A stretch of 64,000 nucleotides of DNA from positions 62,001 to 126,000 of the forward strand of contig NZ_JAKNTA010000007.1 in assembly GCF_022288725.1 (NCBI RefSeq), written 5' to 3'. This DNA is from Kitasatospora sp. A2-31. GTDB taxonomy: Bacteria; Actinomycetota; Actinomycetes; Streptomycetales; Streptomycetaceae. This document shows, one piece after another, positions 1-9,658 of the stretch. A model generated the notes under the pieces. The model saw nothing but the letters and a program-made list of their open reading frames with translations. It was not told where the DNA came from and ran no database searches. The number at the start of each line of letters is the position of its first letter. Within the stretch, counting starts at the first letter, position 1. The position numbers and the translations under genes were made by a program.

Positions 1-1921
<1,921 letters not shown>

Positions 1922-2376
1922 CCTGTCTCAGGGCTCCTTCCGTATTGAAGAGTGACCCCGTGAGGGGGACCGGGTCGGCCACGTCGCTGGGGCCTGACGC
2001 TTGGGTGGTGCCGGTCACGGAGGGTAGATCCCGCTTCTCGGTGTGAGCCTACCGTCCGGGCCGAGGCTCACCCTCCGTGCTGAGAGAACGGTGATTTCGG
2101 TATGGCGATTCCCACGAGAGCCCTGTGGGCGGGTTTGTCCCAGGCTCTCCTGTTTTCACGGCCGCCGCCTGCCCGAGGGCCGGGACGGGGGACCGGTGCC
2201 GCACGGAACCAGCTTCGTCTGTTCACCCAGGGGTGTGCGTTACGCCTCGCCGGGGGACCCCGGAGCCGGTGGGGAGATATGGAGCGTCTAAGGTGGCGTG
2301 GTACGCGCAGAGCGGACGATTCGGGAACTTCGTTCCGGAGGACGCCTGCGAAGGTTCATCTTCAGTTGGGGTGTTA
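1922..2376. promoter_or_regulatory. Divergent tkt/ctaB intergenic region with inverted repeat
   Basis: 455 bases separate the divergent tkt and ctaB starts and must hold both promoters. The clearest structure is an inverted repeat GTGAGCCT (2043-2050) / AGGCTCAC (2064-2071). Open frames running through this stretch toward ctaB have no supporting start and look like upstream extensions. No RNA gene was seen. Confidence 0.45.
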
Positions 2377-3318
2377 GTGACCGCCGTCGAATCCCGTCCC
2401 GCCGGGGTCACCGGGGCGACGCCTGCGCACCGGCCGTTCGGGGCCCGTGTCGGCGCATTCGTCGCACTGACCAAGCCTCGGATCATCGAGCTGCTGCTGA
2501 TCACCACCGTACCGGTGATGTTCCTAGCGCAGCGCGGTGTTCCGGATCCGCTGCTGGTGCTCGAGGTGGTCGTCGGCGGCTACCTCTCGGCGGGCGGCGC
2601 CAACGCCCTCAACATGTACATCGACCGGGACATCGACGCGGTGATGTCGCGCACCGAGCGGCGCCCGCTCGTCACGGGCATGGTGTCCCCGCGCGAGGCG
2701 CTGGTCTTCGGCATCACGCTGGCGGTCGGTTCGACGCTCTGGCTGGCCGCCCTGGTCAACCCGCTGTCGTCGCTGCTGGCGCTGTCGGCACTGCTCTTCT
2801 ACGTCTTCGTCTACACGCTGGGCCTGAAGCGGCGCACCGCGCAGAACATCGTCTGGGGCGGCATCGCCGGCTGCATGCCGGTCTTCGTCGGCTGGGCCGC
2901 GGTCACCAACTCGGTGTCCTGGTCGGCGCTGGTGCTCTTCCTCGTCATCTTCTTCTGGACGCCGCCACACTACTGGCCGCTGTCGATGAAGGTGCGCGAG
3001 GACTACGAGCGGGCCGGCGTCCCGATGCTCCCGGTGATCAAGGGCAACCTGGCGGTCGCCAAGCAGATCGTCGCCTACTCCTGGGTGATGGTGGCCGTCT
3101 CGCTGGCGCTCTGGCCGCTGGCACAGACCAGCTGGCTGTACCCGGTCTCCGCGGTGGTGCTGGGCGGCGCCTGGCTGAAGGAGGCGCACGGACTGTACGC
3201 CCGGGCCAAGGCCGGGATCGTCGGCGCGAAGCTGAAGGAGATGCGGCTGTTCCACTGGTCGATCACCTACCTGACGCTGCTCTTCGTGGTGATCGCGATC
3301 GACCCGTTCGTGAAGTAG
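2377..3318 (+). CDS. ctaB: Protoheme IX farnesyltransferase (heme O synthase)
   Basis: UbiA-family integral membrane prenyltransferase that adds a farnesyl group to heme B, giving heme O for the aa3-type oxidase. The 313-residue length fits the family. The prenyl-diphosphate/Mg site NALNMYIDRDIDAVM (NxxxDxxxD) is present, as is the conserved FFWTPPHYWPLS loop. The GTG at 2377 gives the N-terminus typical of Streptomyces CtaB (MTAVESRPAG). An in-frame GTG two codons earlier (2371) would put a TTA codon at position 2. No strong ribosome binding site distinguishes the two. It works with the heme A synthase encoded 1.2 kb downstream on the other strand. Confidence 0.95.
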   Translation: MTAVESRPAGVTGATPAHRPFGARVGAFVALTKPRIIELLLITTVPVMFLAQRGVPDPLLVLEVVVGGYLSAGGANALNMYIDRDIDAVMSRTERRPLVTGMVSPREALVFGITLAVGSTLWLAALVNPLSSLLALSALLFYVFVYTLGLKRRTAQNIVWGGIAGCMPVFVGWAAVTNSVSWSALVLFLVIFFWTPPHYWPLSMKVREDYERAGVPMLPVIKGNLAVAKQIVAYSWVMVAVSLALWPLAQTSWLYPVSAVVLGGAWLKEAHGLYARAKAGIVGAKLKEMRLFHWSITYLTLLFVVIAIDPFVK

Positions 3319-3335
3319 CCCCGTTCGTCATCAGG

Positions 3336-3362
3336 AGGGCTCCGGTCTGCGGACCGGGGCCC
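3336..3362 (+). terminator. Hairpin after ctaB
   Basis: A GC-rich inverted repeat (GGGCTCCGGTC ... GACCGGGGCCC) with a short loop lies 18-44 nt after the ctaB stop, between convergent ctaB and the DUF2461 gene. It could serve both strands. Confidence 0.65.
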
Positions 3363-3402
3363 TTCGGCGTTCCGGCCCGGCGGGCTCCGGCCCGGCGGGC
3401 TC

Positions 3403-4044
3403 CTAGCGGGGCGCGAGCTCGGACGGGCCGACGTGGCCGTCCAGCCAGTCCTTGAGCGGCTGGGAGGCGCGCAGGAAGGCGGTGATCCGCTGGTACGCCG
3501 TCCGGGTGCCGAGCCACTTCGCCGGCGGCCACTCCTGCCAGGCGACCAGCCCCTTGTGGCGCAGCAGCTCGATCCGGGGGTGGTCCCTGGGGTAGCCGCG
3601 CGGGGCGGACTTCAGGCTGTCCCGGCCGACCACCTGCGGGCCGGCCGCACGGACGGCGTCGATCACCCGCTCCAGCTCCGCGCCGGTGACGTCCTCGGCG
3701 ACGGCCGTCCGGTAGCGCTCCAGCTGGTCGGGGGCGAGCCGGTAGAACCCGTTGCCGCAGGCAAGGCCGTCGGCGGAGAGCTGTACGTAACCGCCGGCCG
3801 TCAGGTGGGCGCCGATGTGCGTCTTGTACGGGGACTTGTCGGCGCTGAACCGGACGTCGCGGTTGGGGCGGAAGATCTTCCCCGGCCCGAACTCCGGCTC
3901 CAGCTCGGCCAGCAGCCGCTCCATCGGCTCGCGGACGGCCTGCTCGTACTGCTCCTTGTGGGACTGCCAGAAGCTCCTGGAGTTGTCGGCCTCTAGGTGT
4001 TCGTAGAAGTCGAGGGCCTCGGCGGGCCAGCCTTGGAAGGTCAC
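3403..4044 (-). CDS. DUF2461 / TIGR02453 family protein
   Basis: A 213-residue cytoplasmic protein of unknown biochemical function in the widespread DUF2461 (TIGR02453) family. Visible family signatures are the N-terminal FxGWPAEALDFYEHLEADNS, the central RFSADKSPYKTHIG segment and the GGGYVQLS-like/FYRLAPDQL stretch. The GTG start at 4044 begins exactly at the conserved domain (MTFQGWP). A longer open frame upstream runs antisense through the next gene and is not supported. It is convergent with ctaB and divergent from the small gene at 4117. No pathway role can be read from the context. Confidence 0.85.
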   Translation of the reverse strand: MTFQGWPAEALDFYEHLEADNSRSFWQSHKEQYEQAVREPMERLLAELEPEFGPGKIFRPNRDVRFSADKSPYKTHIGAHLTAGGYVQLSADGLACGNGFYRLAPDQLERYRTAVAEDVTGAELERVIDAVRAAGPQVVGRDSLKSAPRGYPRDHPRIELLRHKGLVAWQEWPPAKWLGTRTAYQRITAFLRASQPLKDWLDGHVGPSELAPR

Positions 4045-4116
4045 GCCACCAGTATGTGGCCCGGTGCACAGCCCGCTCCCGTCGCCAGCGCCGCTACCGA
4101 TGGGTAGCATGCGGGC

Positions 4117-4455
4117 ATGAGCAGCGCAGAGACCGCCACCCCCGCCGCGCCGGACGCCCGCGCCGAGCGCCGCGCCAAGCGCATCGCCAAGAACCTGTCC
4201 AGCTTCGCCGAGCAGCACGGCGGCAGCGCCGACGGCGTCGTCGAGTACATCGGCGGTGTCGCGACCCGGATCGTCGTGGTGGGCGCGGACGGCGCCTGGG
4301 GCGACCAGGTCGCGCCGAGCTACGCGGTCGGCCGCCGGGCCGCCGAGCTGGCCGGGATCACCCTGCACGACGACTTCGAGGGCGAGCTGGCCCTCAAGGT
4401 GAAGACCGGCCCGTACGAGTGGAAGCGCATGGCCGGCATCCAGATCGGCGGCTGA
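4117..4455 (+). CDS. Small conserved protein, function unknown
   Basis: 112 residues: a charged N-terminus rich in Arg/Ala/Lys (about residues 10-28) and a compact alpha/beta C-terminal part with GGVATRIVVVGADG and a final YEWKRMAGIQIGG. No signal peptide or membrane segment. It starts at an ATG 72 nt from the divergent DUF2461 start and ends at a strong terminator, so it is monocistronic. I do not recognise a characterised family. It sits between the two heme-modification genes, but nothing in the sequence ties it to heme. Confidence 0.75.
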   Translation: MSSAETATPAAPDARAERRAKRIAKNLSSFAEQHGGSADGVVEYIGGVATRIVVVGADGAWGDQVAPSYAVGRRAAELAGITLHDDFEGELALKVKTGPYEWKRMAGIQIGG

Positions 4456-4474
4456 CCGCCCGGTCGCACGAACG

Positions 4475-4513
4475 CCGCAGGGCCCCCGGTCGACGAGACC
4501 GGGGGCCCTGCGG
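4475..4513. terminator. Bidirectional terminator
   Basis: A near-perfect long hairpin, CCGCAGGGCCCCCGGTC ... GACCGGGGGCCCTGCGG, separates the convergent gene ending at 4455 from ctaA ending at 4547. Confidence 0.85.
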
Positions 4514-4546
4514 TGCGCTCGGCCCGCTCGGGGCCCGGGGCGGTGA

Positions 4547-5545
4547 TCAGGCCGCTGTGGGCTGGCGTTCGCCGGCGGGGCGGAAGGCCGCGGGCGCGCC
4601 GTCCGTGCGGACCCGCAGGGCCAGCGGGACACGCAGCACGGCGATCCAGGTGAGCGCGGCGCCCAGCATGTGCAGGCCGACCAGGAGCTCCGGGACGTCG
4701 GTGAAGTACTGGACGAAACCGAGCACGCCCTGGAGCAGCAGCACCGCGAGCAGCTCCTTGGCCCGTGCTCGGGCGGCCGGCGGGGCCTTCACGGCGGCGA
4801 ACACGAAGATCACCGCGACGGCGAGGCCGACCGAGAGGAAGGCCAGGTCGGCGTGGGCCTGGGCGAGGCGGTCGTAGTCGACCGGGATACGCGGGACGAT
4901 CTTGTTGTCCCGCGGGGTGCCCGGGTGGTGGCCGGCACCGGTGACCAGGCTGCCGGCCGCGACCAGCAGGCCGACCACGGTGACCAGGACGTACGAGAGG
5001 CGGACGATCGGCCGGGCGACCGACGGCTGCGCCGGCCCGTCGCCCTCCTTGGCGCGCTCCCACATCAGCAGGGCGACCCAGACCAGCGCCATCGCGGAGA
5101 TCAGGTGCACCGCGACCGTGTACGGGTTGAGGCCGGTCAGCACCGTGATGCCGCCGATCACGGCGTTGCTCATCACCAGCCAGAACTGGGCCCAGCCGAG
5201 CTTGGTGAGGCTGCGCCGCCAGGGGGTGGCGGACCCCTCGGCCGACGGCCGGCGGTGGCAGCGGGCGGCGAGGATGGCCCAGCCGACCGCTGCGCTCAGC
5301 ACGTAGGTGAGCATCCGGTTGGTGAACTCGACGACGCCGTGGAAACCCATCTCGGGGGTGGGCGTCAGGCTCTCACCGGTACAGCGGGGCCAGGTGGTGC
5401 AGCCGAGGCCGGAGGCGGTGAGCCGGACGGCGCCGCCGGTGACCACGATCACCACGCTCATCACCAGCGCGGCGAACGCGGCGCGCCTGACCGTGGCGGC
5501 GGACGGCTGCCAGCGCTCGGCGAGCAGGGAAAGGGGGGTACGCAC
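4547..5545 (-). CDS. ctaA: Heme A synthase, COX15/CtaA family
   Basis: Membrane protein that oxidises the C8 methyl group of heme O to give heme A for cytochrome c oxidase. The 332 residues contain about eight hydrophobic segments. Conserved heme-ligand-type histidines lie in the family contexts EFTNRML, AVHLISAMALVW, LAQAHADLAFL and GLHMLGAAL, and the early loop has the LTASGLGCTTWPRC motif. The GTG at 5545 starts just before the first conserved segment; longer upstream frames lack a start in the right place. It follows ctaB functionally in the same region, in opposite orientation. Confidence 0.94.
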   Translation of the reverse strand: MRTPLSLLAERWQPSAATVRRAAFAALVMSVVIVVTGGAVRLTASGLGCTTWPRCTGESLTPTPEMGFHGVVEFTNRMLTYVLSAAVGWAILAARCHRRPSAEGSATPWRRSLTKLGWAQFWLVMSNAVIGGITVLTGLNPYTVAVHLISAMALVWVALLMWERAKEGDGPAQPSVARPIVRLSYVLVTVVGLLVAAGSLVTGAGHHPGTPRDNKIVPRIPVDYDRLAQAHADLAFLSVGLAVAVIFVFAAVKAPPAARARAKELLAVLLLQGVLGFVQYFTDVPELLVGLHMLGAALTWIAVLRVPLALRVRTDGAPAAFRPAGERQPTAA

Positions 5546-5786
5546 GGTGTCAATCGTAGGCGGCCTTACATGCGATCTTGGGCCGGGGCCGGGCCGGTGC
5601 GGCGCGGCACCGCCCTTCACGGGGTGCAGGTCGTGATCCGCGGGTGCGCCGGGGCAAAGAGGATCATTCGGGCAAGCCGGCGAGCGGTTCGTCGTCGCCG
5701 CCGGCGGCGCGATCGTGGTGGACACCCGCCGACGGGCGGCCGGGAAGGCCCGAGCCGTCCGTCGACCGGTCCGGGGTCGACCGTTC

Positions 5787-5826
5787 CGGTGCCCCCGGTG
5801 GTCGGGTTCGACCACCGGGGGCACCG
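5787..5826 (+). terminator. Strong T-tailed hairpin with no gene upstream
   Basis: A perfect 17-bp stem (CGGTGCCCCCGGTGGTC / GACCACCGGGGGCACCG, loop GGGTTC) is followed by TTTT on the + strand only. The nearest gene on the left (ctaA) runs the other way, so a + transcript ending here would start between 5546 and 5786 or be antisense to ctaA. The remaining 5546-6064 gap has no convincing CDS. Confidence 0.7.
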
Positions 5827-6064
5827 TTTTCCGGCCGGCATGACGGAGATCGGTCAAGTGTGGCGATCCGGTGTTCTCCGAGGTCGCGGATGTGATGGGC
5901 TTCCGATGCACATCCGCGGCCGGACGGACAGCCGAAATCCGGTCGTGCGGCGGGGTGTGGGCAGGCGCGGGAGTGCCGGTAGAGTCCCCCGGACAGTCGT
6001 AGCGGGCCACCGCCAGACCACTCAACACGCCTGCTGCACAAGACCGTTCGGAGGAGACAGCGAA

Positions 6065-6784
6065 ATGGCGCGACAGCAGCGGCAGCGGGGGATCAGGGGC
6101 GCGGCACTGGCCGGGACGGCGGCGGCCGCCGTCCTGCTGCCCCTCGCCCTGGCGGGGAACGCCTCGGCGCACTCGCCCAAGTGGCAGGTGACCTGCGACA
6201 AGATCGTGATCGACCTGATCAACTACAGCGACAAGGAGGGTGTGAAGAACGTCGTCAGCCTGACGGTGGACGGCGAGAAGGTGCTGGACCAGAAGGTGTT
6301 CGGCAAGGAGTTCCACGAGACGTTCCCCGTGAAGGACCACGACAAGCCGGTCAGCGCGACCTTCACGGTCACCACCACCGAGGACCCGAAGAACGCCGAG
6401 TGGAACAAGAGCGAGACCAAGACGATCGAGGTCTGCCACACGCCGACTCCGACGCCGACGCCGACTCCGACTCCCACCAAGACGCCGACGCCCACGCCCA
6501 CTCCCACGGTCACGCCGACCGTCACGCCGACCCCGACCCCGACTCCCACGGCGACGCCGAGCCCCACCGCGTCACCCACCGCCACCCGGACGGCAACCCC
6601 CACCCCGACCCGCACGCCGACTCCGGCGCCGAGCACCACCACCCCGGCCCCGGCTCCCGCGCTCGCGGCGACCGGTAGCAGCGACGCCACCCCGCTGATC
6701 GCCGCCGCCGGCGGCGGCGTCCTCCTCCTCGGCGGCGCCCTCGTCCTCGTCGCCCGCAAGCGCCGCGGCGGCAACGAGAGCTGA
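6065..6784 (+). CDS. LAxTG-type cell-wall-anchored surface protein
   Basis: 239 residues. An N-terminal signal peptide (about residues 1-36, ending NASA before HSPKW) is followed by a 90-residue beta-rich domain of unknown function with Cys at both ends (VTCDK ... EVCHT). Then comes a roughly 70-residue Pro-Thr repeat stalk and a C-terminal sorting signal, LAATGSSD, a hydrophobic helix and the basic tail RKRRGG. This architecture is typical of class E sortase substrates in Streptomyces. The ATG at 6065 has GGAGGAGA seven nt upstream. No sortase gene lies in the window. It is monocistronic, ending at the hairpin at 6801. Confidence 0.85.
   Translation: MARQQRQRGIRGAALAGTAAAAVLLPLALAGNASAHSPKWQVTCDKIVIDLINYSDKEGVKNVVSLTVDGEKVLDQKVFGKEFHETFPVKDHDKPVSATFTVTTTEDPKNAEWNKSETKTIEVCHTPTPTPTPTPTPTKTPTPTPTPTVTPTVTPTPTPTPTATPSPTASPTATRTATPTPTRTPTPAPSTTTPAPAPALAATGSSDATPLIAAAGGGVLLLGGALVLVARKRRGGNES
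6440..6660 (+). repeat. Pro-Thr stalk-coding repeat
   Basis: Short-period repetition of ACGCCGACTCC/CCCACG-like units encodes the PTPTPTPT spacer of the LAxTG protein. Degenerate hexamer repeats of this kind can change copy number by slippage. Confidence 0.8.
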
Positions 6785-6800
6785 CACCTGCGGCGGCATC

Positions 6801-6840
6801 ACGGCGGTCCCGTGCTCGACTCCGAGCGCGGGACCGCCGT
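6801..6840 (+). terminator. Hairpin terminator
   Basis: A perfect 12-bp stem, ACGGCGGTCCCG / CGGGACCGCCGT, lies 17 nt after the LAxTG gene. Confidence 0.8.
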
Positions 6841-7106
6841 GGCGTTCGGCGTGGTGGCCCCGGGCACCGGCCGCTGTCCCGTGACGGCCTGCCGTCACCG
6901 GATGGCGGCGCCCGGGTGCGGGGAGTCCTGCGGGCGGTGATCGTCTAGTGTCGGCGGTAGCCGATGGGGCAACCGAGGACTCGTGCTGAACGCCGCGGCG
7001 ACCGACACGCGTGCCGGTCGGATTCCGGTCGGGACGGCCGCCGATTCCACAGTGCTGTTGCCCGTCGGCTCGGCCGTCGGGACCGCCGATCGCCCGACGG
7101 TCGCTC

Positions 7107-8297
7107 ATGACGAGAGAGACGAGCACCCACGTGCCGACCGCACCCGTGATCCGCATCGACGTCCCCGGGTCCTTCGCCTGGGGCGTGTTCCACGAGCGCC
7201 ACCCGAAGCTCGTCCAGCGGGTTCTCGACGCGCTGCCGTACGGCCCTGCCGAGCGCGCAGCGGTGGAGCGACTTCTCGCGGACAGCACCACCGGCATCCT
7301 GGAGCCGCCGGCGGAGAGCGACCACGACCACGCCCGGTGGACGGAGTGGGGCGAGGGGCTGTGGGGCCGACCCTGGAGCGAGGCCCCGTTCCTGTGGGCC
7401 GAGAGCTACTTCTACCGCCGCCTCCTGGGCGCCGTCGGCTACTTCCGGCCCGGTCCCTGGCAGGGCGTCGACCCGTTCGCGCCGTTCAAGAGCGCGGAGC
7501 TGGCGGGGGCGGCGGTGGACGAGGAACTGGCCGCCCTGGAGCAACTCGACGGTCTGCCGACCACGCGGAGGGCGGACGCCCTGCTGTCGTCCGCCCTGTG
7601 GGGCAACCGGGCGGACCTCAGTTTCCAGATGACCGCCGGGACCGGCGGGCCGACCGCGGCCGACCTGGTGGCCGACGAGAGCGCCGTTCTCCGGGCCGAG
7701 CTGGAGCGTACGCGGGGCGGGCGGATCTGCGTCGTCGCGGACAACGCCGGCCGGGAGCTGCTGCCGGACCTGGTGCTGATCGACCACCTCCTGAGCGGCG
7801 GCCTGGCCGCCCGACTCGACCTGTACGTGAAGCCCCAGCCGTACTTCGTGTCGGACGCGACGATGGCCGACGTCCTCGCCTCGGTCGAGCGGCTGCGCAG
7901 CGCGAACTCGCCGGCCGCTGCGGCGGTCGGCAGACGGTTGTGGCAGGCCATGAACGGCGGCGCTCTCGTGGTCCGTACGCATCCGTTCTTCTGTGCGCCG
8001 CTGCCGTACCGCGATATGCCCGCCGACCTCCGGGCCGAACTCACCGGTGCGGCGATGACGGTCCTCAAGGGCGATCTCAACTACCGCCGCCTGGTCGGCG
8101 ATCAGCTCTGGCCGCCGACCACCTCCTTCATCGGGACGGCGGGCCACTTCCCGTCGTCCGTGGTGGCCCTGCGAACGCTGAAGTCGGACGTGATCGTCGG
8201 CGTCGACCCCGCCACCGTCGCCCGCCTCGACGGCAGCGGGACACCGTGGCGGACCGACGGCCGCCACGCCGTCGTCCAGGTCGCCCTCCGCCCGTAG
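7107..8297 (+). CDS. DUF89 / ARMT1-like domain protein
   Basis: 396-residue cytoplasmic protein resembling the DUF89/ARMT1-like fold, a family of metal-dependent damage-control phosphatases plus proteins once described as carboxyl methyltransferases. Family-type motifs are the N-terminal segment with LWGNRADLS, the metal-site-like stretch ICVVADNAGRELLPDLVLIDHLL near residue 215, and KGDLNYRRLVGDQLWPPTT near residue 320. The ATG at 7107 is chosen; an in-frame GTG at 7131 is possible because neither has a strong ribosome binding site. It stands alone between two cell-surface genes. Substrate cannot be inferred. Confidence 0.75.
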   Translation: MTRETSTHVPTAPVIRIDVPGSFAWGVFHERHPKLVQRVLDALPYGPAERAAVERLLADSTTGILEPPAESDHDHARWTEWGEGLWGRPWSEAPFLWAESYFYRRLLGAVGYFRPGPWQGVDPFAPFKSAELAGAAVDEELAALEQLDGLPTTRRADALLSSALWGNRADLSFQMTAGTGGPTAADLVADESAVLRAELERTRGGRICVVADNAGRELLPDLVLIDHLLSGGLAARLDLYVKPQPYFVSDATMADVLASVERLRSANSPAAAAVGRRLWQAMNGGALVVRTHPFFCAPLPYRDMPADLRAELTGAAMTVLKGDLNYRRLVGDQLWPPTTSFIGTAGHFPSSVVALRTLKSDVIVGVDPATVARLDGSGTPWRTDGRHAVVQVALRP

Positions 8298-8878
8298 CCG
8301 GAGCGCTCCGGAGGAGCCGGCAGCACGTCGGTCTGCTGCTCCGGCCCCGTCCCGTCGAGTGCAGGCGCCGGGTGCGTTGTTCGCGGGGCGTGCTCGAGGG
8401 TGTCGATCAAGCCACTCTGCCGCCGTGATCATGAGCGCAGCGTGACGGCGTTCGGTCACTGACAGCTACCGACCCGGCCCCGTGATCCGGTCGGCAATCG
8501 TCGATCGATCCTCCTCTATGTCTTCACAATCCCTTCACGAAAGATCCTTCGATGCTCCACTCGGTGGCGGGCGGTCGGCCGGGAGCGATCGCGCGTGGAC
8601 GGTGTCCGCACAGTCTGTGACGCCTGTTGCACAAGGTGACCAGAGGGGCATGGCGGTGGCTGGAATCCCTCCTGGCCGATGCGTGGCAGCTCTGCCAGCA
8701 TCCTGGCTCAGGCGGGCGGCTCCGCCGAGGCGCGCCCAGCGCCACCGAGCAGCCCGGCGTTCAGCGGTGGACGGCTTGAGAAGGCATCGACGCCTCCCGG
8801 TCCGGATCTGCGCTCATGCCGGCCGTGGGCGGGCCGCGACCCCCGCCGTCATCGGACATCTCCCATGGGAAGAGGACA
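8298..8878. other. 581-base intergenic stretch without a supported gene
   Basis: It begins with an imperfect GC-rich inverted repeat (about 8312-8346) that may terminate the DUF89 gene. A less GC-rich patch at 8500-8555 contains two CTTCAC copies 11 nt apart (8522-8538). The block ACGCCTGTTGCACAAG at 8620-8635 is nearly identical to one at 6027-6042. Open frames here have no codon-bias support. Confidence 0.5.
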
Positions 8879-9658
8879 ATGAACCTCAGGAAGTTCGTGG
8901 TCGGCGCTGCACTCGGCGCCACCGTGCTCACCGCCGTACCCGCACTGGTCGCCCCGCACGAGGCCTCCGCCTCCGCCTGCGACCAACTGACCGAATGCGG
9001 AAACGGCCCGGGTGACCCGGGCGACGGCGACCTGGGTGGCGGCTCGGGCGGCGGCGGCGACGTCGGCGGCGGTGGTGGTTTCGGCGGTGGCGGCGGTGGT
9101 TTCGGCGGTGGCGGCGACGACGGCTACTTCGACGTCAGTTACGGGAACGTCGGCGACTCCGTGAGTGGCCTCCCCGCAGTCGTCATCCTGGGCAGGCGCA
9201 TCGTGGATGTCTTCACTCCCGGCGACCCGGGGATCCCGACCGAGACCTACTTCGCGAGCAGCGCCGGCGGGAGTACCGGCGGCGGGTCGTCTGCCACGGT
9301 CTGGAGCGAAGGCCGGAAGTGGAGCGAGCATCAGAACTGCTACGGCAACACGAGCAATGTGCCGACGAAGCTGACCAGGACCGCCCAGTTCCAGTGGAGC
9401 GTCAAGGTCAGCGCCAACCTCTCGGCCAAGGCCAAGGAGGTGCTCACGGCCAGTCTCGGCACCGAGGTCAACACCCAGCTCACCGATACCCGGACCGTGG
9501 AGTTCACACTCAACCCGGGGGACAGCTGGGCGTTGGACGTGGAGTACCAGACCGTGGTCTACCAGATCACGATGACGGACTTCTGGGGCGATTACACCAA
9601 GGAGTACGTCAATGTCACCAAGCCGACCGGCGTTGTGAACGTCACCTCCTGCAAATGA
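8879..9658 (+). CDS. Secreted glycine-rich protein of unknown function
   Basis: 259 residues with a clear signal peptide (MNLRKFVVGAAL ... ASASA, about residues 1-36). It continues with a low-complexity glycine segment (about residues 50-82) and a C-terminal beta-strand-rich domain of about 110 residues with alternating polar and hydrophobic residues (KVSANLSAKAKEVLTASLG ... NTQLTDTRTVEFTLNPGD). Cys residues occur near the mature N-terminus, at about 155 and at the penultimate position. The ATG at 8879 has GAAGAGG upstream. The stop overlaps the start of the Fic gene (ATGA), so the two are translationally coupled. The alternating strands are loosely reminiscent of pore-forming toxins, but that is only a resemblance; I do not recognise the family. 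Confidence 0.78.
   Translation: MNLRKFVVGAALGATVLTAVPALVAPHEASASACDQLTECGNGPGDPGDGDLGGGSGGGGDVGGGGGFGGGGGGFGGGGDDGYFDVSYGNVGDSVSGLPAVVILGRRIVDVFTPGDPGIPTETYFASSAGGSTGGGSSATVWSEGRKWSEHQNCYGNTSNVPTKLTRTAQFQWSVKVSANLSAKAKEVLTASLGTEVNTQLTDTRTVEFTLNPGDSWALDVEYQTVVYQITMTDFWGDYTKEYVNVTKPTGVVNVTSCK

Noticed and set aside
5617..5841. Small minus-strand frame across the T-tailed hairpin
   Set aside because: Translates the hairpin itself into low-complexity sequence, no ribosome binding site.
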